The notes below the pieces were generated by a model. The model had not been told where the DNA came from, did not search any database, and was given only the letters and a program-made list of their open reading frames with translations. A DNA stretch of 64,000 nucleotides from contig NZ_CP050063.1 of assembly GCF_011604685.1 (NCBI RefSeq), positions 7,729,001 through 7,793,000 on the forward strand, read 5' to 3'. Of this stretch, positions 46,242-52,909 are shown in pieces (position 1 is the stretch's first letter; every line of letters starts with the position of its first letter). This stretch comes from Spirosoma aureum. Lineage in GTDB: Bacteria; Bacteroidota; Bacteroidia; Cytophagales; Spirosomataceae. Made by a program: the position numbers and the translations under genes.

Positions 46242-46315
46242 TGATCCCGAAGCGACTCGAACGCTTGACCGTCTGCTTAGAAGGCAGATGCTCTATCCAA
46301 CTGAGCTACAGGACC
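46242..46315 (-). tRNA. tRNA-Arg (anticodon TCT)
   Basis: On the minus strand a full cloverleaf can be drawn. The acceptor GGTCCTG pairs with CGGGATC (two wobble pairs), the D arm is GCTC...GAGC, and the anticodon stem TCTGC/GCAGA has loop CTTCTAA, so the anticodon is TCT. The variable loop is short, and the T arm AAGCG-TTCGAGT-CGCTT is followed by discriminator A. CCA is not fully encoded (CA then T). A terminator follows. Confidence 0.93.
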
Positions 46316-46711
46316 CAAAAAATATACTAATAAGCCCACACGACAGAGGTCGAAACTATAAACCAATTAGCTCGACTTGTTTAGTTGATTGTGGCAATTA
46401 ATACCATTTTCCCCTTCAACGCTGTGTTTAGTTACCCCAAAAGTAAGCCCATTTCTATTATTTTGCAAAAATGGACCATTGAATGCAGTAGCTTATAGTA
46501 ACGAATCAACCATTCAGGCAAATACAAATTTGGCTATATCAGGCCTTGTTTCTGGGAACCGTAAGCCCAATACGTTACTTATTTACCCGTTCCTACCAAC
46601 TATTCATTTCCAATCGTTTACTATCGTTTGTTCCACCAACTTTGAAGCATCAAATCATTGCAATCTAATTCCATGCTAAACCAGATTGCACTAGTAAACA
46701 AAACTACAGAA
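46316..46711. other. Intergenic region upstream of tRNA-Arg and YiaA/B gene
   Basis: About 400 bases. It should hold the tRNA promoter (minus strand) and that of the YiaA/B gene, but no consensus TAnnTTTG is clear. Open frames here have unnatural composition and are not supported. Confidence 0.4.
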
Positions 46712-47107
46712 ATGAATCAAAAACCATCAATGGCATTTGTTGGAGCATCCTGGTTAGCTTTGGGTGCGGGGATGTTTGGGTTCTTAATTGGTCTTTGGCG
46801 ATCCGACATGCTTCTCAATGAAAAAGGATTTTATTTCACGGTACTGATGTATGGTCTTTTTTCAGTGATATCTGTACAAAAAAGCGTGCGAGACCGATTA
46901 GAACGGGTTCCGGTCACAGATATTTATTATGGTCTGAGCTGGTTTTCTACTATTCTCGCCATTGTTTTACTGACTATAGGCTTATGGAATGCAACATTAT
47001 TACCCAGCGAGAAAGGCTTTTATTCATTTGCTTTTCTGTTGGCTTTATTTGGAGCAATCGCTGTTCAGAAGAATACGCGCGATAGCCAGACTGTCGAGAC
47101 GAATTAA
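46712..47107 (+). CDS. YiaA/YiaB family inner membrane protein
   Basis: 131-residue protein with four hydrophobic helices arranged as two similar two-helix units (GFLIGLWRSDMLLNEKGFYF and IGLWNATLLPSEKGFYSF), the YiaA/B two-helix domain. The W-N/R-x-x-L-L-x-E-K-G-F-Y signature occurs in both units, which shows the internal repeat. The ATG at 46712 is chosen because the upstream in-frame extension is not conserved-looking. The family's biological role is not known. Confidence 0.85.
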   Translation: MNQKPSMAFVGASWLALGAGMFGFLIGLWRSDMLLNEKGFYFTVLMYGLFSVISVQKSVRDRLERVPVTDIYYGLSWFSTILAIVLLTIGLWNATLLPSEKGFYSFAFLLALFGAIAVQKNTRDSQTVETN

Positions 47108-47747
47108 TCCATAAAATTAAGCCATACCAATAGGCATCATTCCGAATTTTAAAAAGGCTGTTAACATAAAAACCTTCTGATGAATAGCACAGCATTGCTA
47201 ATTTCGGAAAGTTTTCTTATGTCTCAAGACACTATTTTAAGCACAACTTTGCTGATCGTCAATGCCTGGATAGCCGTTTGGCAATCTGGTTCAAGGTCTT
47301 GCTGAACTTCTTGTACACTCGCAAAGGAGACGAACCTGGAGAATTGTCTCTCATTCCATTAGCTGGCATTTTTATGAGAAGAATCGATCGATAACAAAAG
47401 TCAAACAGTTCAATATGCTGATAAGTATATTGAAGTTGAGAACACGGCGATGTGAGCATGTACAAGCTTGTCTGAGCACTACCCTATTATTATTGAGGTA
47501 GTTACGGCATCAGGAGATTCTGATATTGGAAGTTCTTCAGGCAGGGAGTGCCGTTATTAATTAAACCCGGCGCGATCTGGTTCGCCCAGCGTGGACTGTG
47601 CATTTTTATCCGCCTGGTCCTTTGCTTACGGTCTTTAATGTCAGTGAGGGAACGCATCAGACTCGCGATCTTACTTACCAGTACTGGCAGTTCCCTAAAC
47701 AGGATGTAGTTGAGTTAATAGCGTATAATCCGATTTGGTCTCAATCA

Positions 47748-47957
47748 CTATTTACAACAAATCTTTTCAGCTTCCTGCCTTCTCTTATTGACAAACTCCA
47801 GAAATGCTAGGTGAGGATTTATTATGAACAAGTTTTCACTGCCCGTTTCCCGCCCCTTTTTTAGTTCAATCCAGTTGATTTGCTTTGAAATCAGATCAAA
47901 CTCGCTGGCCATTGATTCGGCTCTATCTTTCCAAAACTCCTTTGTTGGTGTGTCCAA
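47748..47957 (-). pseudogene. Possible small protein or gene fragment
   Basis: A 69-codon frame with a TTG start and charged, natural-looking composition (TPTKEFWKDRAESMASEF at the N-terminus, then FLEFVNKRRQEAEK at the end). It has no recognised family. It could be a small hypothetical gene or a leftover piece. Confidence 0.25.
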
Positions 47958-48110
47958 GTTGTCTTAGTTTTTTTTGAAGAGTAAGATTAGGGAATAAATA
48001 GTTAATAGTCAATAGCCGGGTAAAGTGGTATCGGCCAGATTTCGTGCTGACCAGGTGTAAAGCCTGTCATTTACTGTGATTCGTGGTTAGGAAGAGAAAA
48101 AAAGTTGTTT

Positions 48111-48323
48111 TTATTCTGTCACTTTTTTCCATTCACTTGCAGTTTTTACAATAGATCGTTTAACACTAATTATTTGTCCAGAATTATAAGTATCTCCTGC
48201 CGGATAAATGTACAATCTTTCTACTGTTAGCTCGAGTACTGAGAGCTGTGAAAGGCACTTCGTTCTGCAACCGCATGCAAATCTTTCGTTTAAAGGAAAC
48301 CAAATACGTATCGAAGTTTCCAC
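48111..48323 (-). pseudogene. Possible gene fragment
   Basis: A 70-codon frame whose second half (ERLYIYPAGDTYNSG, then SIVKTASEWKKVTE) reads like the C-terminus of a real protein, while the first half does not. It is probably the 3' remnant of a decayed gene of unknown type. Confidence 0.25.
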
Positions 48324-48988
48324 TTGCCGGTACTTATCAGTTATACTTCATCGGCTCACCGATTATCTCCCTATCTTTCTAACGGACTGTTAGTTAACTA
48401 CAATAAGTATGTCAAATGTATCAATCCTGGTTTCATCCATGAAGTGACTCAAAAGATTGATGATACTAACGCGACCGTAGCCTACTGCAATGCTCGGGTT
48501 GGGGACCCGATACCGGCTGACGGATCAAACAAGCCTGATCTTACAACCGACTGGAACTTACCAGCTGGGGTTGTCCCTTCGATATTCACACTCGCTTTAA
48601 TGATTATTTCCTGAGCTTACAAGCATTGATAAGGGCTTCATTTTAGTAAACAGCCATAAGTTTCAATTACGTCTTTGTCGAACAAAGAACGCTTGTCATC
48701 ATTAACAATCTCCTTGGCGAGCGAGGCTTGCAGTCAAGGAAAGACTCGTTTCATTGAGAGAAAGGTAAATAACCAGATTTTTGAGATAACCTGAAAGATT
48801 CCGTAACAATGTTGATGGAAGTCAACTTAAAATGTTCCAGGATGAACTTAGGCAATAGAAACTGAATTAGGGGGCAATAAACTTCCCAAAATGTTCTAGA
48901 CTTGGCTAATACCAAAAACCTGGAAAATTTAATTCCCTCCACAAATATTGGAACTGATCTCAAAATGCAAAGCGTACACATACGTACA

Positions 48989-49022
48989 CAAAAAAACCGA
49001 CCAGCACTTAAGCTAATCGGTT
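48989..49022 (-). terminator. Terminator of the displaced tRNA-Pro
   Basis: On the minus strand the stem AACCGA/TCGGTT plus AGC/GCT (49022-48995) is followed by a T-run. It lies 20 bases downstream of the tRNA-Pro 3' fragment, as expected for the original chromosomal terminator of that tRNA. Confidence 0.7.
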
Positions 49023-49041
49023 GCTTGTCTGGAATTTCAGT

Positions 49042-49063
49042 GTCGGGGTGGCAGGATTCGAAT
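49042..49063 (-). other. attL-like site: 3' end of a tRNA-Pro gene
   Basis: On the minus strand the sequence is the T loop TTCGAAT, the 3' half of the T stem (CCTGC) and the acceptor end CACCCCG-A-C, which fit the 3' end of a tRNA-Pro whose 5' acceptor would be CGGGGTG. The preceding bases (GCGAA) cannot pair with CCTGC, and no tRNA body follows upstream. A tRNA 3' end without a body, but with its terminator, is the classical remnant left when an element integrates into a tRNA. The intact tRNA-Pro should be at the other end of the element. Confidence 0.7.
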
Positions 49064-49138
49064 TCGCTTCCCATTTCCCAATACATATCCCAGAACAGGC
49101 TGGGAATCGCCAAATCAGGCAGACTACTCGAAAAATAG

Positions 49139-49176
49139 CTGCCACACCGGTAGGCTTACTGCCACAAAACTGCCAC
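49139..49176 (-). repeat. Three GTGGCAG repeats next to the attachment site
   Basis: On the minus strand GTGGCAG occurs at 49176-49170, 49165-49159 and 49145-49139, with steps of 11 and 20 bases. The same heptamer is present in opposite orientation within the att core (49048-49054). Such phased repeats beside an att site resemble arm sites for an integrase or excisionase. Confidence 0.45.
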
Positions 49177-49218
49177 TACTTTTCAGGTGCTCAGACGAGG
49201 TGTAGTTATTACTAAACG

Positions 49219-49917
49219 TTAGACGGGCTCCCAGACCTTGGCGACGACTTTCCACATGCACTGGATATCCTCAGCGTCCACGATGATCTCACCAAACTCC
49301 GCATTGTCCGAATGCAGCGTCAGGGTTTTTGTCGTTGTCAACGTATTGGTTTTAATGCGCTTGATGACGAATCGATTTGCGTACAATACGGCATAAATCC
49401 CTCCGCTCTCGTAGCGAATGTCATTAGTGGGTACGTGCACGGCGAGTACTTTGGCTCCACTCACGATTCGAGGTTCCATGCTATCGCCCAGTACATCAAT
49501 GACTAAGGATTGCTTTTTCTTCAACTCTTCCGGCAGTATAACGGCATAGGCTTCCTCAATCCAATTAAGTCGGCAATCGTCATATACAATATGGGGAAAT
49601 CCTGCCTGGGCTTTTGCCGTTAGGTATGGAATGTAAGTGTAAACTTCATTTGCAAAGCCTTTAGCAGTTTTTGCTTTGTTGGCCAAGTCGTCATTTGCCA
49701 AAATGCTAGGCTCCGATATCTCTCCCTTCATTAGATCTCCAACTGAAACCCCGAAAATCTCAGACAAGCGATGTAAGTTTTTCTTACCTGGCTCAGTCTT
49801 ACCACTTAACCACTGATAAATAGACTGAGGTTTTATGCCCATTTGATGCGCTAACTCAGTAGGGTTCAGACCCTTACGATCTATCAAAGTTTGAATCATA
49901 ATGGAGAGTTCTGACAC
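49219..49917 (-). CDS. LexA-like phage repressor (XRE HTH + S24 peptidase)
   Basis: 232-residue repressor. The N-terminal HTH (about 1-65; LAHQMGIKPQSIYQWLSGKTEPG) is of the XRE/Cro-CI type. The C-terminal S24 domain has the self-cleavage site Ala105-Gly106 (AKAQAGFP), catalytic Ser146 in LGDSMEP, and Lys186 in FVIKRIK. In LexA and CI, RecA filaments trigger such cleavage, so the element is probably induced by DNA damage. The GTG at 49917 is the outermost start; an ATG at 49899 would remove six residues. It is divergent from the early genes, with operator-like repeats in between. Confidence 0.9.
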   Translation of the reverse strand: MSELSIMIQTLIDRKGLNPTELAHQMGIKPQSIYQWLSGKTEPGKKNLHRLSEIFGVSVGDLMKGEISEPSILANDDLANKAKTAKGFANEVYTYIPYLTAKAQAGFPHIVYDDCRLNWIEEAYAVILPEELKKKQSLVIDVLGDSMEPRIVSGAKVLAVHVPTNDIRYESGGIYAVLYANRFVIKRIKTNTLTTTKTLTLHSDNAEFGEIIVDAEDIQCMWKVVAKVWEPV

Positions 49918-50086
49918 GATGAAAAAATATTTTGTAAGATTTTCTTGTTTTTTATGAAAGAGAATCTTTACTTCGTACCACTAATAAAAGGAACACTTAC
50001 ACAAGTGCCACTTACAAAGGCTAAAGTATAGCTAAAAGCGCAGTGCGCAAAGCCCGCTTACTCAAGAAGTGTAAAATCCGTGACAA
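49918..50086. promoter_or_regulatory. Divergent control region with operator-like repeats
   Basis: Between the repressor and the first plus-strand gene are two symmetric sites. AAGATTTTCTT (49936-49946) and AAGAGAATCTT (49958-49968) form an inverted repeat with one mismatch. CACTT-ACAC-AAGTG (49994-50007) is a short palindrome that overlaps a direct repeat of CACTTAC (49994-50000 and 50009-50015). These are natural candidates for repressor binding; no perfect promoter was identified. Confidence 0.55.
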
Positions 50087-50380
50087 ATGGCAACAAAGCG
50101 AAATAAAGTGGTTGCAGCGGTCCAGGAATGGAAAGACCGAATGAGCCGAGCAAAAGCCGACTTACCAGACTCGGTTGGAATGCAGGATGTTATCCTGAAA
50201 GTCATTGCCTTTAACCCCGACTTGGACAGTTTAGCCTTCGCGACCCGCTGGCGAAATGCCTGGTATATCAAGACATCTGATCCAGAAATTACGATCGCGG
50301 TCGAACAGGCAACAGTCTATTTTAAGGATAAAGCACAGAAGGCACGGAAACGCCTTAACCGCCAAAAACTTGTGAGTTAA
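50087..50380 (+). CDS. Hypothetical first early gene of the element
   Basis: 97-residue basic protein of no recognised family. It is rich in Lys/Arg at both ends (MATKRNK; RKRLNRQK), with a central FNPDLDSLAFATRWRNAWYIKT. It sits in the Cro-like position facing the repressor, so a regulatory or anti-repressor role is conceivable but unproven. It is separated from the next gene by a repeat-rich 70-base region. Confidence 0.65.
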   Translation: MATKRNKVVAAVQEWKDRMSRAKADLPDSVGMQDVILKVIAFNPDLDSLAFATRWRNAWYIKTSDPEITIAVEQATVYFKDKAQKARKRLNRQKLVS

Positions 50381-50386
50381 TCACCT

Positions 50387-50437
50387 ATAACTATCGGCAT
50401 CGTCCGATAACTATCGGTATAATACTATAACTATCGT
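50387..50437 (+). repeat. Three direct repeats of ATAACTATCGG at 20-bp steps
   Basis: Copies at 50387-50397, 50407-50417 and 50427-50437 (the last ends CGT) are spaced exactly 20 bases apart. Each is itself nearly palindromic (CGATA-AC-TATCG in the middle copy). A TATAAT sequence lies at 50418-50423 between copies two and three. The array directly precedes the long operon and looks like a binding site for a regulator or replication initiator. Confidence 0.75.
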
Positions 50438-50450
50438 TATCTTTTTTCAT

Positions 50451-50768
50451 ATGAAAGCCTTAGCCTTATTCGCCCTGCTGGCCACACTATCCAGCTGCCA
50501 AACGTTTACCCACTCCCGTTCGTCGCAACCGGATAGTGTACTGGTGAAAGCCCGACATGCCGACAGTCCCGCAGAGCTGACAGCGTTTCTAAAATTACCC
50601 GCTGATAAGCTCGATGACTACTACGTCAATCAGCGGCTTACCGCCAGTCCATTGCCGTCCAAGCCGGACCAACTGGGCAACATTCAGTTTGCGCCCGATG
50701 CCAACGGTACGTATCCCTTGATCATTCAATCGCTTTCGCCCAGCCATGACGACAACCATCGCCATTGA
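50451..50768 (+). CDS. Small putative lipoprotein
   Basis: 105 residues with a lipobox-like ATLSSC (Cys17) after a short hydrophobic segment, so it is probably a lipoprotein. The rest is hydrophilic and ends in a His-rich tail (HDDNHRH). No family recognised. It starts the plus-strand operon right after the 20-bp repeats. A lipoprotein encoded early in a phage could alter the host surface, but this is a guess. Confidence 0.65.
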   Translation: MKALALFALLATLSSCQTFTHSRSSQPDSVLVKARHADSPAELTAFLKLPADKLDDYYVNQRLTASPLPSKPDQLGNIQFAPDANGTYPLIIQSLSPSHDDNHRH

Positions 50769-50771
50769 GCC

Positions 50772-51122
50772 ATGTTAATCAAGATCACCCAACACCGCAA
50801 AACACCGAACCGGGCTTTTACCAAGCTAATGGAACACCTTCAGGCACTGGCTGCCTCCGAGGACGATTTAGCCGCGGCTACGCCCCTGCACCTTAGACAA
50901 ACAGCCGAGATCGCCTGGCTGGAATACTGTATGCAATTCCGCTGCCACCAGGAGCATCTCTATTTCAGCGATAACGCCCGCTCACTGTATAAAGAGGTGC
51001 GCTCCCTGAGCGATAAGCCTTTCTTATTCAATCCGACCACTTATCTGCTCTGGCTCACCTGGGGCACCCTGAATGGTGGGATCAAGATGGCTACCATTAG
51101 CCTATCTGGTTTTCCTGAGTAA
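50772..51122 (+). CDS. Hypothetical element protein
   Basis: 116 residues, largely helical, with no recognised domain. The segment AFTKLMEHLQALAASEDDL and the aromatic C-terminal part (YLLWLTWGTL) are distinctive. It follows the lipoprotein after three bases, which indicates an operon. Confidence 0.6.
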   Translation: MLIKITQHRKTPNRAFTKLMEHLQALAASEDDLAAATPLHLRQTAEIAWLEYCMQFRCHQEHLYFSDNARSLYKEVRSLSDKPFLFNPTTYLLWLTWGTLNGGIKMATISLSGFPE

Positions 51123-51154
51123 TCCATTTCTATAGCCAATAAATCGCCAATTCC

Positions 51155-51607
51155 ATGAACCTCATCCAGTTAATTCCCGGCCCGATGCGGGCGGTTGTTT
51201 GCCTGCCCCCGCGCAAAAACAGCTTTCAACAGGTCAGTTTTGCCTTCGAGGGCATCATGCTCCACCACGTTACGCTCTTGATGCGCCTGCTCGATCATAG
51301 CTTCATTAAGCTCCTGATGGGCCCCGACTCGGCCAGCCATCCCGGACCCGAAGGATTTACCAAACTCGACATTGTTACCCTGAGCCACCTGTTGCCCAGC
51401 GAACCGGCGAACGTAGTCATGAGCCGACTCGAGCACGCCCTGCTGCTGGAGTATCTACTGGCCCAGATCACCTGGATGGGCGAGCACGAGCAGTCCATTC
51501 TGGCCGACATACCGCTTACGCAGATCACCGGCAAGCTCCGGGCCATCCGTCACGTACTGAGCACCAACACCACCGATATCCGCTTTCACCTATGGAAACG
51601 CTACTGA
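51155..51607 (+). CDS. Hypothetical element protein
   Basis: 150-residue helical protein with no known family. Its layout (beta-like N-terminus, FTKLDIVTLSHLL, then LEHALLLEYLLAQITWMGEHEQ) is loosely reminiscent of the 159-residue product encoded at 51980, including an AQITW stretch in both, so distant paralogy is possible. It overlaps the following tiny gene by 16 bases. Confidence 0.62.
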   Translation: MNLIQLIPGPMRAVVCLPPRKNSFQQVSFAFEGIMLHHVTLLMRLLDHSFIKLLMGPDSASHPGPEGFTKLDIVTLSHLLPSEPANVVMSRLEHALLLEYLLAQITWMGEHEQSILADIPLTQITGKLRAIRHVLSTNTTDIRFHLWKRY

Positions 51608-51744
51608 CATTTCTCAGACTCCATGCCTATCTGGCCTACGGGCCACTGGCCAGCCTGCTCTGCTTTACCGCCATTCATATTGTCCGGATGGCTTTTCGCA
51701 AACCCAGTCAACCTCCGTTCACGCCTAAACGCAACCGGTTATGA
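51592..51744 (+). CDS. Tiny single-pass membrane protein (50 residues)
   Basis: A 50-codon gene from ATG 51592 to TGA 51744. The product (METLLTFLRLHAYLAYG...) has one hydrophobic segment (about residues 11-34) and a basic, Pro-rich C-terminal tail. It overlaps the previous gene by 16 bases and the next start by ATGA at 51741, which supports real translation by coupling. Topology suggests a small inner-membrane protein; function unknown. Confidence 0.6.
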   Translation: METLLTFLRLHAYLAYGPLASLLCFTAIHIVRMAFRKPSQPPFTPKRNRL

Positions 51745-51983
51745 TCCTGCTCGACGACATCATCGCCCACTTTCAGGCCGGTACGCTCTCCGAGCTACCC
51801 AGAAAGGAGCTCCTCGAAGCCCAGCGTAAGGTAACCACCTACCTGGGCTGGCATGAGCAGAACCCGGACTTCTCGCATCCGGTCGTACCAACGGCCGAAG
51901 AACTAAAACCAGTCCACGAGTTACTGGAAACCACGCTAAACACCCGCTTTGGGCTGGATGGCATGACCCCAACCGAGCCATGA
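51741..51983 (+). CDS. Hypothetical element protein
   Basis: 80-residue acidic protein of unknown family, beginning MILLDDIIAHFQAGTL. It is coupled to both neighbours by ATGA overlaps (51741 and 51980). No domain recognised. Confidence 0.62.
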   Translation: MILLDDIIAHFQAGTLSELPRKELLEAQRKVTTYLGWHEQNPDFSHPVVPTAEELKPVHELLETTLNTRFGLDGMTPTEP

Positions 51984-52459
51984 ATGTCTGCAAAATGATT
52001 CCTCATCCGCTGCTGCGGCCAACACCCGGCATTGCCTCACCCCTCGAATGCCGCTGGGTACAACTGACCTACTGCGAGATCGAATATATCGTTGGCTTGC
52101 TCTCGGGTTCGCTGCAGGATCTGACCAGCGGGAAGCTCAAGCCCCGGAACCACTTTCCGCTCACCAGTCTGGAGTGTCTGACCCTGATTGAGACGCTGTC
52201 TGAGCAGCTCCCGGCCCTGGAGCCCAAACCCTGCTGTACGACGCTGCTGGTGCGCCTGGCGGACATGCAGCTCTACCAGTTCAACCAATACCGTTTTTGG
52301 GTAGAAAACGATTATGCCGAGACCCTGGAGCGACTCGTCAAACAACCCGAGCACTGGCTTAGCCAGCAGGTAACGGCGCAGATTACCTGGAACTATGCCC
52401 TGCTGACCCGCATCAAAAAGAAGTTGTCATCACCCATCGGGCAATGGACACCGCCCTAA
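51980..52459 (+). CDS. Hypothetical element protein
   Basis: 159 residues, probably helical, with several Cys (CCTTLLVRLAD and the N-terminal region). No domain recognised. The LTSLECLTLIETL and AQITW stretches give a faint resemblance to the product of 51155. It starts in an ATGA overlap and ends shortly before a hairpin and the primase genes. Confidence 0.62.
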   Translation: MNVCKMIPHPLLRPTPGIASPLECRWVQLTYCEIEYIVGLLSGSLQDLTSGKLKPRNHFPLTSLECLTLIETLSEQLPALEPKPCCTTLLVRLADMQLYQFNQYRFWVENDYAETLERLVKQPEHWLSQQVTAQITWNYALLTRIKKKLSSPIGQWTPP

Positions 52460-52467
52460 AAACAAAA

Positions 52468-52495
52468 CTGCCTGGTATCGAGTGAAGCCAGGCAG
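52468..52495 (+). terminator. Hairpin before the primase genes
   Basis: CTGCCTGG (52468-52475) pairs with CCAGGCAG (52488-52495) across 12 bases. Without a T-run it may be an attenuator or a processing site that divides the operon rather than a full stop. Confidence 0.4.
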
Positions 52496-52570
52496 AGTAA
52501 AATTTTCTATAGCGGTTCAGACGCCAATCCGAACACACCTGCAAGCTACAAAAAACCACTAAGCAACCCC

Positions 52571-52909
52571 ATGATCGATCCGTATTTTCTGGACAGACTT
52601 CGCGCCCAGGCTGATATCGTCTTCATTATCGGTGAGCTGTGGGAGATCAAAAAAGCAGGGAGCAATTACAAAGGGTGCTGTCCCTTTCATACCGAGAAAT
52701 CACCCTCCTTTTCCGTCAGCCCCGGCAAGCAGATCTTCAAGTGCTACGGCTGCGGAAAGGGAGGGGATCTCTTCCGATTCGTGCAGGATTTCAAGCGTCT
52801 TACCTTTTCGGAAGCCGTCCACTACGTCGCCGACCGATACAACGAAACCGTCATTTATGAACGACCCATCAACCGAACCCGTTCCCGCTTCCATGACCTC
52901 GATCTCTGA
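52571..52909 (+). CDS. CHC2 zinc-finger (DnaG-type N-terminal domain) protein
   Basis: 112 residues matching only the N-terminal zinc-binding domain of DnaG primases. Zn ligands are Cys37-x2-His40 (CPFH) and Cys58-x2-Cys61 (CYGC), with the typical KSPSFSVSPGKQIFKC between them and GGDLFRFVQ after. In DnaG this domain recognises the template start site. Here the frame stops at 52909, while the TOPRIM/helicase part is encoded in another frame starting inside this gene. The two products probably act together, unless a +1 frameshift joins them. Confidence 0.88.
   Translation: MIDPYFLDRLRAQADIVFIIGELWEIKKAGSNYKGCCPFHTEKSPSFSVSPGKQIFKCYGCGKGGDLFRFVQDFKRLTFSEAVHYVADRYNETVIYERPINRTRSRFHDLDL

Larger units (their letters stand above)
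47108..48988. other. Decayed region without convincing genes
   Basis: About 1.9 kb. Short frames exist but none is convincing. The most protein-like are minus-strand 47957-47748 (69 codons, TTG start, MDTPTKEFWKDRAESM...), minus-strand 48323-48111 (70 codons, with LTVERLYIYPAGDTYNSG) and the plus-strand piece 47598-47810 (70 codons). They look like fragments of once larger genes. No RNA gene or clear repeat was found. The position between an IS remnant and an element boundary fits a zone of repeated insertion and loss. Confidence 0.5.

Noticed and set aside
46185..46401. Continuation of the IS transposase frame
   Set aside because: It reads through the antisense of the tRNA-Arg gene and its terminator; the residues no longer resemble a transposase.
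46389..46679. 96-codon frame upstream of the YiaA/B gene
   Set aside because: Composition is unnatural (many Ser, Cys, Pro, Asn without structure), and it runs into the start of the YiaA/B gene.
48324..48614. 96-codon plus-strand frame in the decayed region
   Set aside because: No recognisable domain, no promoter, and weak composition. It may contain a fragment of an old gene but is not reported as one.
48902..49215. Two overlapping plus-strand frames of 78 and 64 codons
   Set aside because: They are accidental translations across the antisense of the tRNA-Pro fragment and its terminator.
52632..52856. Upstream extension of the TOPRIM-helicase frame
   Set aside because: These 75 codons are an out-of-frame copy of the CHC2 zinc-finger gene with Ser/Pro/Arg-rich nonsense composition.
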